Program-made: the position numbers and the translations under genes | Shown: positions 1 to 8,441 of the stretch, piece by piece | Position numbering within the stretch: the stretch's first letter is position 1 | Layout of the letters: every line of letters starts with the position of its first letter | Origin: Indioceanicola profundi | GTDB lineage: Bacteria > Pseudomonadota > Alphaproteobacteria > Azospirillales > Azospirillaceae | Length of the DNA stretch: 64,000 bases | Reading direction: 5' to 3' | Assembly (NCBI RefSeq): GCF_003568845.1 | Contig: NZ_CP030127.1 | Location: forward strand, 1-64,000 | The notes under the pieces: model-generated | Seen by the model: only the letters and a program-made list of their open reading frames with translations | Database searches by the model: none | Told to the model about the DNA's origin: nothing

Positions 1-432
1 CGGGAGAGCACGCTGCTGCATGCCTTGCGCATGACCCAGCGGATCTTGAGCGTCGGCGCCGTCTTGTTCCTGGCCGTGGCCCTGGCGCGCAGCGCCGTGG
101 GACCGTGGCTCGGCCGGTTGGAGCCCTATGTCTTCTTCCTGTTCTGCAGCCACACGCTGGTGTTCAGCCTGTTCTGGGATCTCTGGCGGCCGGCCTTCGG
201 CGGCTATTACGCACCGGGCTATCCCGTGTTCTTCCTGATGGCGCCGGTCGCGGCTTTCGGTCTGGCCATTGTCGGCATGCGCATCCTGGACTGGGCCGCC
301 CCCGGGCTGCTGGCCGTGATCAATGGCGGCCGTACGCTCACCAGGCGCAAGCGCGCCGTCGCTGAACCCGCGATTGCGTCACCAGGCGCACACACTGTCG
401 AGAAACCGGCCCGGATCATCGAAGCCGGGTGA
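1..432 (+). CDS. Acyltransferase-3-like membrane protein, C-terminal part (5' end outside window)
   Basis: The frame is open to the left edge, so the gene starts upstream and only about 143 C-terminal residues are visible. They contain hydrophobic stretches at about residues 15-31, 40-56 and 72-92 of the visible part, consistent with membrane helices, and end in a basic, disordered tail. The FxFxSHT-like segment followed by a Trp-rich loop resembles the last helices of acyltransferase family 3 proteins, which O-acylate surface sugars. This is family resemblance only, because the catalytic His region would be upstream. The gene ends 60 bases before the pilus chaperone and could be co-transcribed with it. 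A generic polytopic membrane protein is the alternative. Confidence 0.45.
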   Translation, partial: RESTLLHALRMTQRILSVGAVLFLAVALARSAVGPWLGRLEPYVFFLFCSHTLVFSLFWDLWRPAFGGYYAPGYPVFFLMAPVAAFGLAIVGMRILDWAAPGLLAVINGGRTLTRRKRAVAEPAIASPGAHTVEKPARIIEAG

Positions 433-458
433 TGACCGGGCGGTGCGGAGACGGTATG

Positions 459-493
459 TTGAGGGAGCCTACCCTGTCGAGGTACTTCCTCAA
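459..493 (+). promoter_or_regulatory. Inverted repeat overlapping the chaperone start codon
   Basis: TTGAGGGAG at 459-467 pairs with CTTCCTCAA at 485-493 (one G-T wobble). The 3' arm ends on the A of the chaperone ATG at 493, and the GAGG that could act as ribosome-binding site lies in the loop. In mRNA this could hide the start codon. Function is inferred. Confidence 0.3.
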
Positions 494-1233
494 TGTCCGT
501 TCTGCGCCGAACGATTGCGCCGTTGCTGCTTCTCGCCGCTGTCCTGCTGCCTTCCTCCGCCGCTCAGGCCTTCCGTCTGGTGCCGATCGAGATGGAGTTC
601 GAGCCGAGCGGGCGCAACGCCACCCAGATTTTCCGCGTGGAGAATGAAGGGAACGAACCGGTCGCCATCGAAGTGCGCGTGGAAAAGCGCGCCATGGACC
701 GGAACGGCGAGGACATACTGACCGAGGCCTATGACGACTGGGTCGTCTTTCCCGAGCAGATCATCCTCAACCCCAAGGAAACCCAGTCCATCCGGGTGCA
801 GTATGTCGGCAATGCCGCCATCGCCACGGAGCAGCCCTATCGCCTGATCGCAGACCAGCTTCCGGTCGATATCGGCCGGGGACCGGCACAGGGCGGTCAG
901 GTCCGCCTGCTGGTGCGTTATGTGGCCGCCCTTTACGTGATGCCCGCCGGGGTCGGACCGGATGTGCAGGTGGATACGGCCGGGCCGACCGGCGGCCCCG
1001 GTGGCGCCGGAATGCTGGAACTGGTTCTGACCAACCGCGGCACGTCCCGACAGGTACTGCTCGATCCCGTGGTGACCCTGCAGGCCGGCGCGCAGAGCCT
1101 GAAGCTGACCGGCGAGGCGCTGACCGGGCTGGCCGGGGAGAATCTGCTGGCCGGCACCACCCGCCGCTTCCTGGTTCCCTGGCCCGGCGGCGTGCCGCAA
1201 GGCCCTGTTTCGGCCACCTTGCAGCTGCCGTGA
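493..1233 (+). CDS. Periplasmic pilus chaperone (PapD-like)
   Basis: This 246-residue protein has a clear signal peptide (basic start, Leu-rich core, cleavage near AAQA at residue 26). It then shows the immunoglobulin-like fold pattern of fimbrial chaperones, with alternating beta strands and the proline-containing VVFPEQIILNPKETQSIRV segment that corresponds to the conserved part of domain 1. Chaperones of this family bind pilus subunits in the periplasm by donating a strand and hand them to the usher. The gene overlaps the usher start by four bases (GTGA), so the two are translationally coupled. Together with the SCPU-domain subunits downstream it points to an archaic or Csu-like pilus rather than type 1 or Pap pili. 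Confidence 0.88.
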   Translation: MSVLRRTIAPLLLLAAVLLPSSAAQAFRLVPIEMEFEPSGRNATQIFRVENEGNEPVAIEVRVEKRAMDRNGEDILTEAYDDWVVFPEQIILNPKETQSIRVQYVGNAAIATEQPYRLIADQLPVDIGRGPAQGGQVRLLVRYVAALYVMPAGVGPDVQVDTAGPTGGPGGAGMLELVLTNRGTSRQVLLDPVVTLQAGAQSLKLTGEALTGLAGENLLAGTTRRFLVPWPGGVPQGPVSATLQLP

Positions 1234-3773
1234 CCGGGCGGGCGTACCCGCCGCCCCGACCCCGCTGGCATGCCATCCCGGTCTGGGCCGCGGCGGCGAT
1301 TGCAGTGCATGCGGCATTCGGGGCCGCTCCCGCCCTTGGCGCGGAACCGGCGGCATCGCAGCCGGCGGCGAAGGATGACCTGTTCAGCAAGGTATTCGGC
1401 CAGAAGCGGCAGAACCGGGCCCGGCGGCTGGACCTGCCGGTGCGGCTGGATGGGGAGGAGATGGGTCTGGTTCCGGCCGTCCTGACCGGTGACATCCAGA
1501 CCGCGACCCTGAACTTTGCAACTCTGGCGAAGCTGCTGGAAGAGGTGGCCGATCCGTCTGCGCTGAAGCGGCTGCGCGCCGCCGCCGGTGAGAACGGATT
1601 CGGGTCGCCGGGCGATCTGCCGCCGGATGGCATCGCCGTGCTGGTCGACGAAGCCGCCTTGCAGGTGGACGTCACCGTGCCCCCGGCCCTGCGCCGTGTC
1701 GTCAGGCTCGAAGTGCAGCGTCTGGGCGAACTGGCCCGCGGCTTCATGCTGCTGCCCCCCGCCGACCTCAGCGCCTACATTAATGCGCGCGCCGGTTTGG
1801 AATATCGGAGCGGAGATCGTCTGGACGGGCAGAAGCGGCGCGGGCCGCTGGGTATCGCCTTCGAACCGGCGGTGAACTGGAAGGGTTGGGTTCTGGAGGG
1901 AGACCTGTTCTATCGGGAGAACGGGTACGAGCGCTGGAGCCGTGGAGCCGTCCGGCTGGTGAAGGATTTTCCGGACAGCAGCGTCCGGCTGCTGGCCGGC
2001 GATCTCGCGCCGCCGGTGGACGGGCTTCAGACCAGCCGCAGCCTGGGCGGCGTGTCCCTGTTCCGCGAGTTCGCCATCCAGCCCTATCGCACCACCCAGC
2101 CCACGGGGGGACGCCAGTTCATCCTTGATACCCCCTCCACCGTGGAGGTCTATGTCAACGGACGGGCGACCCGCATCTATCGCTTGGGCGCCGGTCCTTA
2201 CGACCTTTCCAGCCTGCCCGGCACATCTGGAGCAAATGATGTGGAAATCCGCATCACCGACAGCTTCGGCCGGGAGCAGGTGGTCAGCTTTCCCTTCTTC
2301 TTCGACAGCCAGCTCCTGGCGCCCGGCATTTCCGAGTTCGCCTATACCGTGGGTTATCCCTATACGGTCGATGAGGATGTGCTGGACTACGATACCGGCC
2401 GGCCGGTCCTCTCCGCCTATCATCGTCAGGGCATCACCGACCGGCTGACCCTCGGCGCTGGACTGCAGGCCGACAGGGACCAGCAGAACCTCTCGGCCGA
2501 AATGCTCTTCACCACGCCCTACGGCACCTTTTCGGTCGAGCCGGGAGCGAGCTTCGCGGGCGCCGACGGGTACGCGCTGACCGCCCGCTACCGCAACTAC
2601 ATGCGCGGCGACGAGGTTTGGCGGAACCGGACGGTAACCGCGCAGGTGAGCTGGTGGGACAGCCTGTACATTCCGTTCGGTGTCCTGAGCGCCAGGAACG
2701 ACGCGCGGCTGGACACATCCTTCCGGCTGAGCCAGCCGGTCACCACCGATCTGGTTGCCACACTGGGCGCGCGCTGGCGCGAGAGCCGCAGCCCGACGAT
2801 ATGGGACAGCCATGCCGTCGACCTGTCCCTGCGCTACCGCCTCGGACTCGGGGACAGTCTGGATGTCACGCTGACTCATGAGCGTGACTCGCGCGGGGAC
2901 ACCAGCACCGGCATCTTCGCGGCACTGCGCTTCAGCTTCGGCGACGGGCGCCAGTCCGCAGGCGCCAGCATCGATACCGTCCGGCGGGAACGGCGGCTGG
3001 ATTGGCGCTACCAGTCGCTGACCCCCGTCGACAGCCTGGCCCTGTCCGTCGATGCGCTGAACCGTCCGGGCGACAACCGGCTTCAGGGCAGTGCCGACTA
3101 CACCCATCAGCGCTTCCTCGCCGCCGTCCGCCATGACCTGGTGGAGCAGGCGTTCGGCCAGGAGGACGGGCTTGATTCCCGCACCCAGCTTAATCTGGCG
3201 ACGGCCGTGGCCTTTGCCGACGGACATGTCGGGGTAAGTCGGCCGATCACCAACAGTTTCGCCATCGTCCTTCCCCATCCCCGGCTCGACGGGCGGACGG
3301 TGGGCGTCGATCCGATCAATGGACGCTATCTGGCGGAAACGGACTGGCTGGGCCCGCCGGTGGTGCCCAACATCTCGCCCTACCTGATCCGCCCGCTGCT
3401 GCTGGATGTGCCGGACGTGCCGCTGGGCTATGACATCGGCAACGACCGCCCGGGCGTGGCCCCCGGCTATCGGACCGGAACGCTGGTCCCGATCGGGACC
3501 GACGCCGCGGTCAGCCTGGACGGCACGCTGATCGGGCAGGACGGCATGCCGGCCGCCCTGCTGTCCGGCGTGCTGCGGCCGGTGCAGGGCACGAAGGCCG
3601 AGGAGGTTCCGTTCTTCACCAACCGCCGCGGCCGCTTCCGGGTGGAAGCGGTGCGACCGGGCCGGTGGGAGATGCTGGTGCACGGCACCGAGGCGCCGCC
3701 GATCCCGTTCGAGGTTCCGCCAGATGCGGAAGGCGTCATCAATCTCGGCGAAGTACGGCTCAGCCCGCCGTGA
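1230..3773 (+). CDS. Outer-membrane pilus usher (FimD/PapC-like)
   Basis: This 847-residue usher starts at a GTG overlapping the chaperone stop. It has an N-terminal signal-like hydrophobic stretch (about residues 18-38), a periplasmic N domain, a plug-like region with the conserved YVNGR and YDLSSLPGTSGANDVEI segments (around residues 310-345), a long beta-barrel with alternating strands, and a C-terminal carboxypeptidase-regulatory-like beta domain (about residues 755-847). Ushers form the gated pore through which chaperone-subunit complexes assemble into a fibre. Its length matches the family. The stop overlaps the 3' end of the convergent amidase gene by 14 bases. The expected subunit genes are separated from it by that amidase and a YjbE-like gene. 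Confidence 0.88.
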   Translation: MTGRAYPPPRPRWHAIPVWAAAAIAVHAAFGAAPALGAEPAASQPAAKDDLFSKVFGQKRQNRARRLDLPVRLDGEEMGLVPAVLTGDIQTATLNFATLAKLLEEVADPSALKRLRAAAGENGFGSPGDLPPDGIAVLVDEAALQVDVTVPPALRRVVRLEVQRLGELARGFMLLPPADLSAYINARAGLEYRSGDRLDGQKRRGPLGIAFEPAVNWKGWVLEGDLFYRENGYERWSRGAVRLVKDFPDSSVRLLAGDLAPPVDGLQTSRSLGGVSLFREFAIQPYRTTQPTGGRQFILDTPSTVEVYVNGRATRIYRLGAGPYDLSSLPGTSGANDVEIRITDSFGREQVVSFPFFFDSQLLAPGISEFAYTVGYPYTVDEDVLDYDTGRPVLSAYHRQGITDRLTLGAGLQADRDQQNLSAEMLFTTPYGTFSVEPGASFAGADGYALTARYRNYMRGDEVWRNRTVTAQVSWWDSLYIPFGVLSARNDARLDTSFRLSQPVTTDLVATLGARWRESRSPTIWDSHAVDLSLRYRLGLGDSLDVTLTHERDSRGDTSTGIFAALRFSFGDGRQSAGASIDTVRRERRLDWRYQSLTPVDSLALSVDALNRPGDNRLQGSADYTHQRFLAAVRHDLVEQAFGQEDGLDSRTQLNLATAVAFADGHVGVSRPITNSFAIVLPHPRLDGRTVGVDPINGRYLAETDWLGPPVVPNISPYLIRPLLLDVPDVPLGYDIGNDRPGVAPGYRTGTLVPIGTDAAVSLDGTLIGQDGMPAALLSGVLRPVQGTKAEEVPFFTNRRGRFRVEAVRPGRWEMLVHGTEAPPIPFEVPPDAEGVINLGEVRLSPP

Positions 3774-5118
3774 AGCCCGTCATGTCCGGCCGCCGCATGT
3801 GCCAGTCGGTTGCCTGCTGATAGGCATGGCCCAGCGCCAGCACCGCTTCGTCCCGACCCGGCAGACCGAGTATCTGGAGGGACATCGGAAGCCCCTGCCG
3901 GTCGACCCCGCAGGGCAGAGCCAGGGCGGGCAGATCCAGCCAGTTCGCCATCCGCGTATAGGTGCTGAACGGCAGATTGGATTCATCCACGCCGTCCAGG
4001 GCCGGGGCGGTGATCGGTACGGTCGGTGTCAGCAGGGCGCTGTAGTCCTGCAGCCAGGCATAGAACCTGCCCTGGTCGGCGGCGCGGGCCGTGCGCAGCC
4101 GGACCAACCCGTCCCGCCCGACGCCTGCTCCCAGACCGAGCCGGCTGCGCACGCCCGGGTCCATTTCGCCACCGTAACGTTCCACCCGCTCCGCCCAGCA
4201 GCCCCATGCCTCCCCCGCCAGCAGCATTCCAGCCAGCTCGATGCAGGCCTGGGGCGGGATGGCGGGCGGAAGCTCCACCAGCCGCGCACCCAACCGTTCC
4301 AGTTCTGCAACGGCTTTGAGATAGGCGTCGCCGATCTCCGTCGCGACGGATGCCAGCGCGGAGTCCGGCAACACGGCAAGGCGCTGCCCCCTGAGCGGGG
4401 TCCCGGCAAAGACCGCTGCCGTATCCAGCGGCGCCGCAGATGCAGTCGCAGGATCGGCCGGGTCCGGCCCGGCGAGGGCCTGCATCATGCGCACCACCTC
4501 CTCCACGCTCCAGGCCATGGGGCCGACCGTGTCCATGGAGGGGCTGAGTGGCAAGCAGCCGGCCCGGCTGACCCGGCCGAAGCTGGGCCTGAGACCCGTC
4601 AGGCCATTGAGCGCGCTGGGAATGCGGATGGAGCCGCCGGTATCGCTGCCCAGCGCCATGTCGGCCAGTCCGGCCGCAACCGCCACGGCAGACCCGCTGC
4701 TTGAGCCGCCCGGCACGCGGGCGACCTGCGAATCCCAGGGGTTGCGTGGCGTTCCCGTCGTGCGGTTGATGCCCCAGGTCCCGAAGGCGAGTTCGACCAT
4801 GGCTGCCTTACCGATCGGGATCATGCTGGCCTTTTTCAGCCGGACAACGGCGGCGCTGTCGGCAGACGCCTCTTCCACGATCGGGGTACGGGCTCCGCCG
4901 CCGGTGGGGAGACCGCGCATGTCCAGCAGGTCCTTCACCGCCAGCGTGCGGCCGGCAAGCGGACCCGCCTTTCCTTCACGTTCCACGGCCCAAGCGGTCT
5001 CGCGCGCGAGTTCGGGAACAACCAGCGCGAAGGCGTTCAGCACCCGGTCGAGCCGGCCAATGCGCGCCAACTGCGCTTCCACCTGTTCTGTCGGGCGCAT
5101 GGTCTCAGGCTCGTTCAT
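3760..5118 (-). CDS. Amidase (amidase signature family)
   Basis: The 452-residue product carries the whole Ser-cisSer-Lys signature of this family: the Lys in AVKDLLD (about residue 62), the GGSSSGSA loop (about residue 137) and the nucleophile segment GSDTGGSIRIPS (about residue 157). These enzymes hydrolyse carboxamides in the cytoplasm. The substrate cannot be told from sequence; related proteins include GatA-like and broad aliphatic or aryl amidases, and no gatB or gatC is nearby, so a role in tRNA amidation is unlikely. It sits on the opposite strand inside the pilus locus, its end overlaps the usher end by 14 bases, and it has no obvious functional link to its neighbours. Confidence 0.88.
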   Translation of the reverse strand: MNEPETMRPTEQVEAQLARIGRLDRVLNAFALVVPELARETAWAVEREGKAGPLAGRTLAVKDLLDMRGLPTGGGARTPIVEEASADSAAVVRLKKASMIPIGKAAMVELAFGTWGINRTTGTPRNPWDSQVARVPGGSSSGSAVAVAAGLADMALGSDTGGSIRIPSALNGLTGLRPSFGRVSRAGCLPLSPSMDTVGPMAWSVEEVVRMMQALAGPDPADPATASAAPLDTAAVFAGTPLRGQRLAVLPDSALASVATEIGDAYLKAVAELERLGARLVELPPAIPPQACIELAGMLLAGEAWGCWAERVERYGGEMDPGVRSRLGLGAGVGRDGLVRLRTARAADQGRFYAWLQDYSALLTPTVPITAPALDGVDESNLPFSTYTRMANWLDLPALALPCGVDRQGLPMSLQILGLPGRDEAVLALGHAYQQATDWHMRRPDMTGFTAG

Positions 5119-5209
5119 GCTCTGCCTCTCATCGGGATTAGTCCGTCATCGGCTATCGACCGCGCCAAGCTGCCGGCCATAGATTAGATGACCCTTTCTG
5201 TGAAACTTT

Positions 5210-5238
5210 ACACCCAGGCCAGCGGCCTGGGTGTTTTG
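5210..5238 (+). terminator. Intrinsic terminator-like hairpin
   Basis: An 11-bp perfect stem (ACACCCAGGCC, loop AGC, GGCCTGGGTGT at 5210-5234) is followed by TTTTG. It is oriented for plus-strand transcription but no plus-strand gene ends nearby (the amidase upstream is on the other strand). It may insulate the downstream promoter or end a small RNA. Confidence 0.6.
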
Positions 5239-5278
5239 TATATGCCGGGCGACACGACCAGCCTTGTGCCTGCGGCAG

Positions 5279-5307
5279 TTGACATCGGTGCGGACTGCTC
5301 CCTAAAT
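5279..5307 (+). promoter_or_regulatory. Sigma-70-type promoter for the YjbE-like gene and SCPU genes
   Basis: A perfect TTGACA at 5279-5284 is separated by 17 bp from CTAAAT at 5302-5307. It lies about 78 bases before the ATG of the YjbE-like gene at 5385, just after a terminator-like hairpin. The position and spacing make it a good candidate for a separate transcription unit covering 5385-7263. Confidence 0.5.
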
Positions 5308-5384
5308 CCGCTTCGCATACCGGCCCATCATTTTATTGTCGTGCCCTGCACGAAGGTCCGGACACCAGCACCGAAGGAAGCTTC

Positions 5385-5708
5385 ATGGTCCGCTCCGCCG
5401 TTTTCGCCCTGTCGGCCGCCCTTGCGCTGACCCCTGCCGCCGCATTTTCCCAGAACACGCCCGCCCCTGGAACGGAAACGCCGGCCGGTGAAAGCGGATC
5501 GACCACTGGCACCGGTTCAACCGGAACCGGGCAGCCTGCGGGTTCCAGCAGCGCTATCAGTTCAGCATTGGGCAGCATTGCCGTTCCGGCCGGAATCGGC
5601 GCGCTGGCGATCGCCGGAGCCGCTCTCGCCGTGGCAGCGGGTGGCGAGGACAGCGACGGCGGCCCGGCCACCGGAACGACGACCTCTACCACCACAAGCA
5701 CGCGCTGA
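5385..5708 (+). CDS. Small secreted YjbE/GfcA-like Gly/Thr-rich protein (paralogue A)
   Basis: This 107-residue protein has a signal peptide (cleavage near AFSQ, residues 20-23), a Gly/Ser/Thr-rich linker, a strongly hydrophobic Ala/Gly segment (about residues 62-85), an acidic GGEDSD patch and a Thr/Ser-only tail ending TTTSTTTSTR. This order matches E. coli YjbE and GfcA, small proteins of exopolysaccharide or group 4 capsule operons whose biochemical function is unknown. Two further proteins of the same design are encoded at 47368-47679 and 54764-55081. The start has a strong AAGGAAG ribosome-binding site. It is followed 54 bases later by the SCPU-domain gene and probably shares its promoter. 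The assignment rests on architecture because low complexity limits alignment. Confidence 0.6.
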   Translation: MVRSAVFALSAALALTPAAAFSQNTPAPGTETPAGESGSTTGTGSTGTGQPAGSSSAISSALGSIAVPAGIGALAIAGAALAVAAGGEDSDGGPATGTTTSTTTSTR

Positions 5709-5762
5709 CCCGGACCGGCCGCTATCAGGATACGGACCGGATCGCTGAGGGAGAGGAGTTCC

Positions 5763-6692
5763 GTGCCTTTGTTCAGGCGGGCGGCCAAGGCGATCCTCCT
5801 CTGCACTGCACTGGTCCTGGCAGCGCCGGCGTTTCCGCCGCTGGCCTCGGCGGTCGCGAAGGAAAGTTGCAAGGTCCAGATCCGGAACCTCAATCACATA
5901 GAGGTTCCGGACGATTACGATCCCTATGAGGGCGTTCGGATCGGCTATCACCAGTTCGAGGTCCAGCATCAGAACGGCCCCGGCTGCCGCTTCATGGTAT
6001 CGGCCGATGACGGCAGCAATGGCGGCCGCCAGATGCGGTTCGGACAGAACCTCCTGGATTACGAGCTCTATACCAGCGCGGACTTGAGCCAGCCGGTGGC
6101 AAGCGAAGGCGGACCGGTCTCGGCCACCTTCACGGGATATGTGGATGCGGAGAAGGATCAGACCCGCTTCACCCTGTTCAGCATGGTTCCTGCCGGCCAG
6201 CTTGTGCGCAAGGGCAGTTACAACGACCAGATCCGGTTCGAGATCTACGAGTTGGAGGACGGCGTTCCGACCCAGCTCCTGGACACCAGCAACACCCAGG
6301 TCCGTGCGCGGGTGCGCGAGGTGGTGCAGGCTACCGTCATCATCGGCGGAGTCCCCCGCGCCCTGGCTGGCACCGTCGGCACGGTCGAACTAGGTGAGTT
6401 GACCGATGGCGGCGAAGGGCATTTCGAACTGGAGGTGAGCGGGAACGGCGAGTTCGACCTGTATCTGAGTTCGGAGAATGGCGGGGAGCTGCGCCGTGCC
6501 GGCAGTGGCCCCGGCATCCCCTACCGCATCAATGTGGACGGACAGACGGTTGACCTTCGCTCCAGCCGTACGCTGATGCTGGACGGTGACGGGCAGAGGC
6601 GCTACTCTTTAGTGGTATCGTCCCAGCGGGTTGACCAGGCGATCGCCGGCACCTACGGGGACAATCTGTATCTGAGCGTCGAAGCCCGCTGA
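5763..6692 (+). CDS. Spore coat protein U-domain pilus subunit or tip protein
   Basis: The 309-residue product starts at a GTG with a GGGAGAGGAG ribosome-binding site and has a signal peptide (about residues 1-30). It contains two beta-rich repeats of spore coat U (SCPU) type: residues about 34-165 with a Cys pair (ESCKV and GPGCRF), then residues about 170-309. SCPU proteins are subunits of archaic chaperone-usher pili such as Csu, where a two-domain protein usually caps the tip. By length and domain doubling it may be the tip adhesin of the pilus whose chaperone and usher lie at 493-3773. It is followed by a shorter subunit gene at 6730. Assignment is by fold pattern and context. Confidence 0.62.
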   Translation: MPLFRRAAKAILLCTALVLAAPAFPPLASAVAKESCKVQIRNLNHIEVPDDYDPYEGVRIGYHQFEVQHQNGPGCRFMVSADDGSNGGRQMRFGQNLLDYELYTSADLSQPVASEGGPVSATFTGYVDAEKDQTRFTLFSMVPAGQLVRKGSYNDQIRFEIYELEDGVPTQLLDTSNTQVRARVREVVQATVIIGGVPRALAGTVGTVELGELTDGGEGHFELEVSGNGEFDLYLSSENGGELRRAGSGPGIPYRINVDGQTVDLRSSRTLMLDGDGQRRYSLVVSSQRVDQAIAGTYGDNLYLSVEAR

Positions 6693-6729
6693 AAACCGGC
6701 GTGCAGGCGCTCCGACCAGGGAGACGGGC

Positions 6730-7263
6730 ATGCGGGACGCGAAACTGCGCGGCATGTTCAGCAGCGTTCATGCCCTGCCTGCGGTGGTTGGGGCCTGTGT
6801 GGCGCCCGGTCACGGACCAGCGCTCCTGCTGGCGCTTTCCATACTGACGGCGGGCACGCCTGGCATGGCCGCGTCTCAGGTGGAAATCCGCCTGCGCGGC
6901 GTCGTCCCGGCGGTCTGCACGGTCAGCGTCAGCAATGCGTCCTCGAACCTGAACATCGTTCAGGGCGAGTCGGGGACGCAGATCGCGACGGTGACCGAAC
7001 TGTGCAATGCTGTCAGCGGCTACAAGGTCAGCGTCGAATCCGCAAATGGCGGTCGCATGATGCCGGACCTGGGGGGGGTGGGCATCGCCTACAGCCTGTC
7101 CTACGACACTGCCGCCGTCGGTTCAGGTGGCGGGCTGGTCGCGGAGCGGGCGCCAACCGGTGCGGCACGGCAATCCGTCCTGTCGGCGACCCTGCCTGCA
7201 TCGCCCCAGGCCAATGCAGGTAACTACAGCGATACGGTGACGGTCTCGATCAGTGCCAAATAG
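6730..7263 (+). CDS. Fimbrial/SCPU-like major subunit candidate
   Basis: This 177-residue protein has a long signal region (hydrophobic core about residues 30-45, cleavage near GMAAS) and a single beta-rich domain with a Cys pair (PAVCTV and TELCNAV) typical of pilin-like subunits. The C-terminus ends in an alternating strand (YSDTVTVSISAK) as in subunits that complete a neighbour's fold by donor-strand exchange. It follows the two-domain SCPU gene by 37 bases with a GGGAGACGGG ribosome-binding site. By size it could be the repeating shaft subunit. Only one such gene is visible, while Csu-type operons usually have several, so the pilus may be simple or further subunits may lie elsewhere. Confidence 0.6.
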   Translation: MRDAKLRGMFSSVHALPAVVGACVAPGHGPALLLALSILTAGTPGMAASQVEIRLRGVVPAVCTVSVSNASSNLNIVQGESGTQIATVTELCNAVSGYKVSVESANGGRMMPDLGGVGIAYSLSYDTAAVGSGGGLVAERAPTGAARQSVLSATLPASPQANAGNYSDTVTVSISAK

Positions 7264-7358
7264 CCTGAATTGACTGCCACCGCCGCTTCCTTGCCGGCCT
7301 GGAGCCCGCATGTCAAAACCCGATCTGGTTTTGGAAAAGGCAGACCGGAAGGGCGACC

Positions 7359-8345
7359 ATGGAAAATGGAACGGTCCTGGTCACGGGCGGGGCGGGTTAC
7401 ATCGGCAGCCATGCCGCCCTGGCCCTGCTGGATGGCGGCTGGAACGTGGTGGTCCTGGATAATCTCTGCACCGGCCGTCGGCATCTGGTTCCCGACCGCG
7501 CCAGCTTCGTCGAAGGCGATGTCGCAGACCAGAATCTCGTCTCCAGCCTGCTGACCGGTCGCCGCATCGATGCGGTGATGCATTTCGCCGGATCGGTGGT
7601 GGTGCCGGAGTCGGTCGCCGACCCGCTTAAATATTATGCCAACAACACGTCCGCGACCCGCAGCCTTATCGGTTGCTGCGTAGAGGCCGGCGTGGAGCGG
7701 ATGATCTTTTCCTCCACCGCCGCCGTCTATGGCACGCCCGATACGCGGATGGTGGATGAGGGCGCACCGACACGCCCCATCAGCCCCTATGGGCGGTCCA
7801 AGCTAATGAGCGAATGGATGCTGGAGGATGTGGCGCGGGCACATCCCTTCCGATTCACGGCCCTGCGCTACTTCAATGTTGCCGGCGCCGACCCGGAGGG
7901 GCGTTCGGGCCAGGCGACGCCCAACGCAACCCACCTGATCAAGGTGGCTTGCGAGGTGGCGGCCGGCAAACGGACTGGCTTTGATATCTTCGGCACCGAT
8001 TACGACACGCCCGACGGAACCTGCGTGCGCGACTACATCCATGTCGCCGATCTGGCCGCCGCCCACGTCCAGGCATTGGAACGGCTGATGGCCGGCGGCG
8101 AAAGCATCATCATGAACTGCGGTTACGGCCGGGGCTATTCGGTGCGGGAGGTCGTGGCGGCGGTGGAACGAGGCTCCGGGCGATCCATCCATGCCGCGGC
8201 CGGGGACCGGCGGCCCGGCGACCCGGTAGCGCTTGTGGCCGATAATCGTCGCATCCGCGAAGTTCTGGGCTGGACGCCGAAACATGACGACTTGGATTTC
8301 ATCGTCCGCACCGCACTTGACTGGGAGCTGAAGGAAGCGGCCTGA
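7359..8345 (+). CDS. galE: UDP-glucose 4-epimerase
   Basis: The 328-residue protein is an extended short-chain dehydrogenase. It has the NAD-binding GGAGYIGSH at residues 10-18, the catalytic Ser/Thr in SSTAAVYG (about residue 124) and the Tyr-Lys pair in YGRSK (about residue 147). The RYFNVAGADPEG and NCGYGRGYSVREV segments are typical of GalE. It interconverts UDP-glucose and UDP-galactose (or the N-acetyl forms) for polysaccharide synthesis in the cytoplasm. The start is supported by a GGAAGGGCG ribosome-binding site. It lies alone between the pilus genes and the sigma-54 regulator, and no gal operon genes flank it, which fits a role in exopolysaccharide precursor supply. Confidence 0.92.
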   Translation: MENGTVLVTGGAGYIGSHAALALLDGGWNVVVLDNLCTGRRHLVPDRASFVEGDVADQNLVSSLLTGRRIDAVMHFAGSVVVPESVADPLKYYANNTSATRSLIGCCVEAGVERMIFSSTAAVYGTPDTRMVDEGAPTRPISPYGRSKLMSEWMLEDVARAHPFRFTALRYFNVAGADPEGRSGQATPNATHLIKVACEVAAGKRTGFDIFGTDYDTPDGTCVRDYIHVADLAAAHVQALERLMAGGESIIMNCGYGRGYSVREVVAAVERGSGRSIHAAAGDRRPGDPVALVADNRRIREVLGWTPKHDDLDFIVRTALDWELKEAA

Positions 8346-8441
8346 AGACGCACGGGCACTGCATTCTGCACAGCCATCCCTTGCTATTTCCAATGGTGTT
8401 GCCGCTTGCAGCCAGGGTGCCGGCCGGACATACTCCATTGG

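Noticed and set aside
933-3683. A 916-codon open frame on the minus strand inside the usher gene
   Set aside because: It is a shadow of the GC-rich usher coding sequence; it lacks any recognisable domain, while the plus frame has a signal region, plug and barrel pattern.
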